A DNA stretch of 58,466 nucleotides, taken from NCBI GenBank assembly GCA_902622665.1, contig CACNQV010000006.1:1-58466 (forward strand), in the 5' to 3' direction. This stretch comes from an uncultured Candidatus Actinomarina sp. (GTDB lineage Bacteria > Actinomycetota > Acidimicrobiia > Actinomarinales > Actinomarinaceae). The translations under genes and the position numbers were made by a program. Shown piece after piece: positions 56,480 through 58,466 of this stretch (position 1 is the first letter of the stretch; each line of letters begins with the position of its first letter). The notes beneath the pieces are model-generated. The model was not told the origin of the DNA, did not search any database, and saw only the letters and a list, made by a program, of their open reading frames with translations.

Positions 56480-57793
56480 ATGCAACTATCTATTTTTAGA
56501 TATATATTCAAAATTCCAGATTTAAGAAAAAGAATATTATTTACTCTTTTCATGTTTGCTGTTTATAGATTAGGAGCAGCTGTACCTGTTCCAGGCGTAG
56601 ATCTTGATGCTGTCCAAAGACTTACAGATTCTGGGTCACAGGCTGGTATTTACGGGTTGCTTAATTTATTTTCAGGAGGTGCATTAGAAACTTTTTCAGT
56701 ATTTGCTCTAGGGATAATGCCTTATATCACTGCCAGTATTATTCTTCAGTTATTAACTGTTGTTATTCCAAGGTTGCAAAAACTTCAAGAAGAGGGTGAG
56801 TCGGGCAGAAAAGTTATTACCCAATGGACAAGGTATATAACTGTTGTTTTAGCTCTTTTACAATCTACAGCATTAACTTACTTATTTTCAAGAGGAAGTT
56901 TAACTGGAGGTATCTCATTAATTCCAAACTACACACCATCGCGGGTTGGTCTAATCGTCTTAACAATGACTGCTGGCACTGCATTTATCATGTGGATTGG
57001 CGAGCTTATTTCTCAAAGAGGTGTAGGTAATGGAATGTCTCTTATTATTTTTGCCAGCATTGTCAGTCAGCTACCATCTCAGTTTGGAACTTCTTACCAA
57101 GTAACAGCTGGTCAAGGAAGACTTGGTCAATTCGTGTTTCTAATGGTTATGTTCATACTTATGATTGTTGGAATAATTTATGTTGAACAAGGTCAAAGAA
57201 GAATTCCTATACAGTTTGCAAAACGAGTTAGAGGAAGGAAAGTTATGGGTGGACAAAGCACATATATACCATTAAAGGTAAATAGTGCTGGAGTTATTCC
57301 TGTTATATTTGCTACAAGTATTTTGTTTTTCCCTGCGCTAGTAGCTACATCCTTACCGCAAGACAATAATGTTACAGCTGCTATTAGAAATTGGATCGAT
57401 ATTAATCTAGCTAATTCTCAGGGGACAACCTGGTTTTATGTTTTCTTTCTTGGTATATTAATTATTTTCTTTACGTACTTCTACACAACAATCCAATTTG
57501 ACCCTGTTCGTCAGTCAGACATGATCAGAAGACAGGGTGGCTTTGTACCTGGAGTCAGGCCTGGAATTTCTACTACAAACTATCTTTCGCATATTATTAA
57601 CAGAATCACTCTTCCAGGATCTGTGTTTTTAGCGTCAGTTGCAGTACTTCCTTCGATAGCGTCTGTTATTTGGGACATTCCCCTTGGATTTAGTGGCATA
57701 TCTATTCTTATTACAGTCGGTGTAGCTTTGGAAACCATGAAGCAAATCGAGAGTCAGTTAAGTATGCGAAATTACGAAGGATTTATTGATTGA
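56480..57793 (+). CDS. secY: Protein translocase subunit SecY
   Basis: 437 residues, ten helices. The first helix and plug start (FMFAVYRLGAAVPVPGVD), ALGIMPYITASIILQLLT near 75 and the cytosolic loop RIPIQFAKRVRGRKVMGGQS (near 250) identify SecY, the protein-conducting channel. Its partner SecE is at 32500. The stop overlaps the adk start. Confidence 0.98.
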   Translation: MQLSIFRYIFKIPDLRKRILFTLFMFAVYRLGAAVPVPGVDLDAVQRLTDSGSQAGIYGLLNLFSGGALETFSVFALGIMPYITASIILQLLTVVIPRLQKLQEEGESGRKVITQWTRYITVVLALLQSTALTYLFSRGSLTGGISLIPNYTPSRVGLIVLTMTAGTAFIMWIGELISQRGVGNGMSLIIFASIVSQLPSQFGTSYQVTAGQGRLGQFVFLMVMFILMIVGIIYVEQGQRRIPIQFAKRVRGRKVMGGQSTYIPLKVNSAGVIPVIFATSILFFPALVATSLPQDNNVTAAIRNWIDINLANSQGTTWFYVFFLGILIIFFTYFYTTIQFDPVRQSDMIRRQGGFVPGVRPGISTTNYLSHIINRITLPGSVFLASVAVLPSIASVIWDIPLGFSGISILITVGVALETMKQIESQLSMRNYEGFID

Positions 57794-58350
57794 GCAATTT
57801 AGTAATCTTTCTAGGGCCACCTGGTGCTGGAAAAGGAACTCAAGCAATAACAATTGCTGAAGAAAAAAATCTTGCTCACATTTCAACGGGAGACATGCTT
57901 CGTGAGCATGTAAGCAACGAAACAGAGCTCGGAAAAACTGCTAAAACTCTTCTTGATGAAGGTAAACTTGTTCCTGACTCTTTAGTTATAGAGATGTTGC
58001 AAGAAAGACTTCTTTCTGACGATTGTGTCAATGGAGCAATACTGGATGGTTTTCCAAGAACGATTGCACAAGCAGAAAGTCTAGATAAAATAAGTGCCGA
58101 ATTTAAAATTTCTAAAGTCATAGTTTTTGAAGCTGACCGTGATGAGCTAATAAAAAGAATTTTAAACAGAGGTGAAACTAGTGGTCGAAGTGATGATACG
58201 GAAGAGTCTGTAAGTGTCAGGCTTGAAGTTTATGAAAATGATACTGCTCCTCTAATCGAATACTATGAACAAAAAAATTTAGTTGCAAAGATAAATGCTG
58301 TTGGAGAAGTTAAAAATATTTACAACTTAATACTGAAAGAATTTAAATAA
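57790..58350 (+). CDS. adk: Adenylate kinase, short-lid form
   Basis: 186 residues from a TTG that overlaps the secY stop. The P-loop GPPGAGKGTQA (near 8), the NMP-binding HISTGDMLREHV and the DGFPRT motif are clear. The lid (near 125-140) is short and without zinc Cys, as in actinobacterial enzymes of about 180 residues. Balances AMP, ADP and ATP. Confidence 0.96.
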   Translation: MSNLVIFLGPPGAGKGTQAITIAEEKNLAHISTGDMLREHVSNETELGKTAKTLLDEGKLVPDSLVIEMLQERLLSDDCVNGAILDGFPRTIAQAESLDKISAEFKISKVIVFEADRDELIKRILNRGETSGRSDDTEESVSVRLEVYENDTAPLIEYYEQKNLVAKINAVGEVKNIYNLILKEFK

Positions 58351-58353
58351 ATA

Positions 58354-58466
58354 ATGCTTACATATAAAACTTCTGAAGATTTTAAAAAGATGGAAAGAGC
58401 AGGCAAAGTAGTTTCAAACATTCATTATGAAATATACAATTCAACAAAACCTGGCATGACTTTTAA
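58354..58466 (+). CDS. map: Methionine aminopeptidase, N-terminal fragment
   Basis: Only the first 37 codons are inside the window. The opening (KTSEDFKKMERAGKVVSNIH) and KPGMTF match the N-terminus of type I methionine aminopeptidase, which follows secY-adk in many bacteria. Three bases separate it from adk. Confidence 0.88.
   Translation, partial: MLTYKTSEDFKKMERAGKVVSNIHYEIYNSTKPGMTF

Overview
The window is a gene-dense, AT-rich bacterial chromosome segment: spacers are mostly under 100 bp, ATGA/TAATG overlaps are frequent, and GTG and TTG starts are common. The RpoC protein carries the charged helical insertion typical of Actinobacteria, the str-S10-spc gene order is standard, and there is a heliorhodopsin and a ferric-iron ABC importer. 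Together these suggest a small-genome planktonic actinobacterium, for example of the marine Actinomarina type. That assignment is inference from gene content, not from a tree.

Layout. (1) 1-1912: the end of one complex I cluster (3' part of nuoM, then nuoN) and a coupled one-helix small protein. (2) 1950-7013: mixed housekeeping genes (ABC-2 exporter pair, SRPBCC protein, lipoprotein, CopD-like protein, quinone oxidoreductase, thymidine kinase, DUF454 protein). (3) 7052-12957: an iron region with a DtxR-family regulator, ferrochelatase and the FbpABC-type ferric importer. A near-identical 16-bp palindrome lies in front of the regulator and in front of the importer. (4) 12949-15978: heliorhodopsin, a divergent small coiled-coil protein, and an operon with an alkaline-phosphatase-superfamily enzyme and a DUF4349 lipoprotein. 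(5) 16057-27009: a second complex I operon, nuoABCD-HIJKLMN with no nuoEFG, ending in a MidA/NDUFAF7-like methyltransferase; then htpX, a rhodanese, a PfkB kinase and two membrane or anchored proteins. (6) 30948-58466: the information-processing block: tRNA-Tyr, -Thr, -Met, rpmG, an ECF sigma/ZAS anti-sigma pair, tRNA-Trp, secE-nusG-rplKAJL-rpoBC, rpsL-rpsG-fusA-tuf, and the S10-spc operon through secY, adk and the start of map.

Points that stand out: several proteins that normally bind zinc or another transition metal have lost their ligands here (the second zinc site of RpoC, L33, S14, thymidine kinase, and the metal site of the DtxR-family regulator); complex I without its NADH module lies beside its probable assembly methyltransferase; the second nuoN appears to start at ATT; and compact RNA control elements sit against the rplA, rplJ and rpsJ start codons.

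No CRISPR array, insertion sequence, integrase, rRNA or origin was seen. No gene-free stretch exceeds 300 bp; the longest, 7739-8013, holds a palindrome and two doubtful micro-ORFs.
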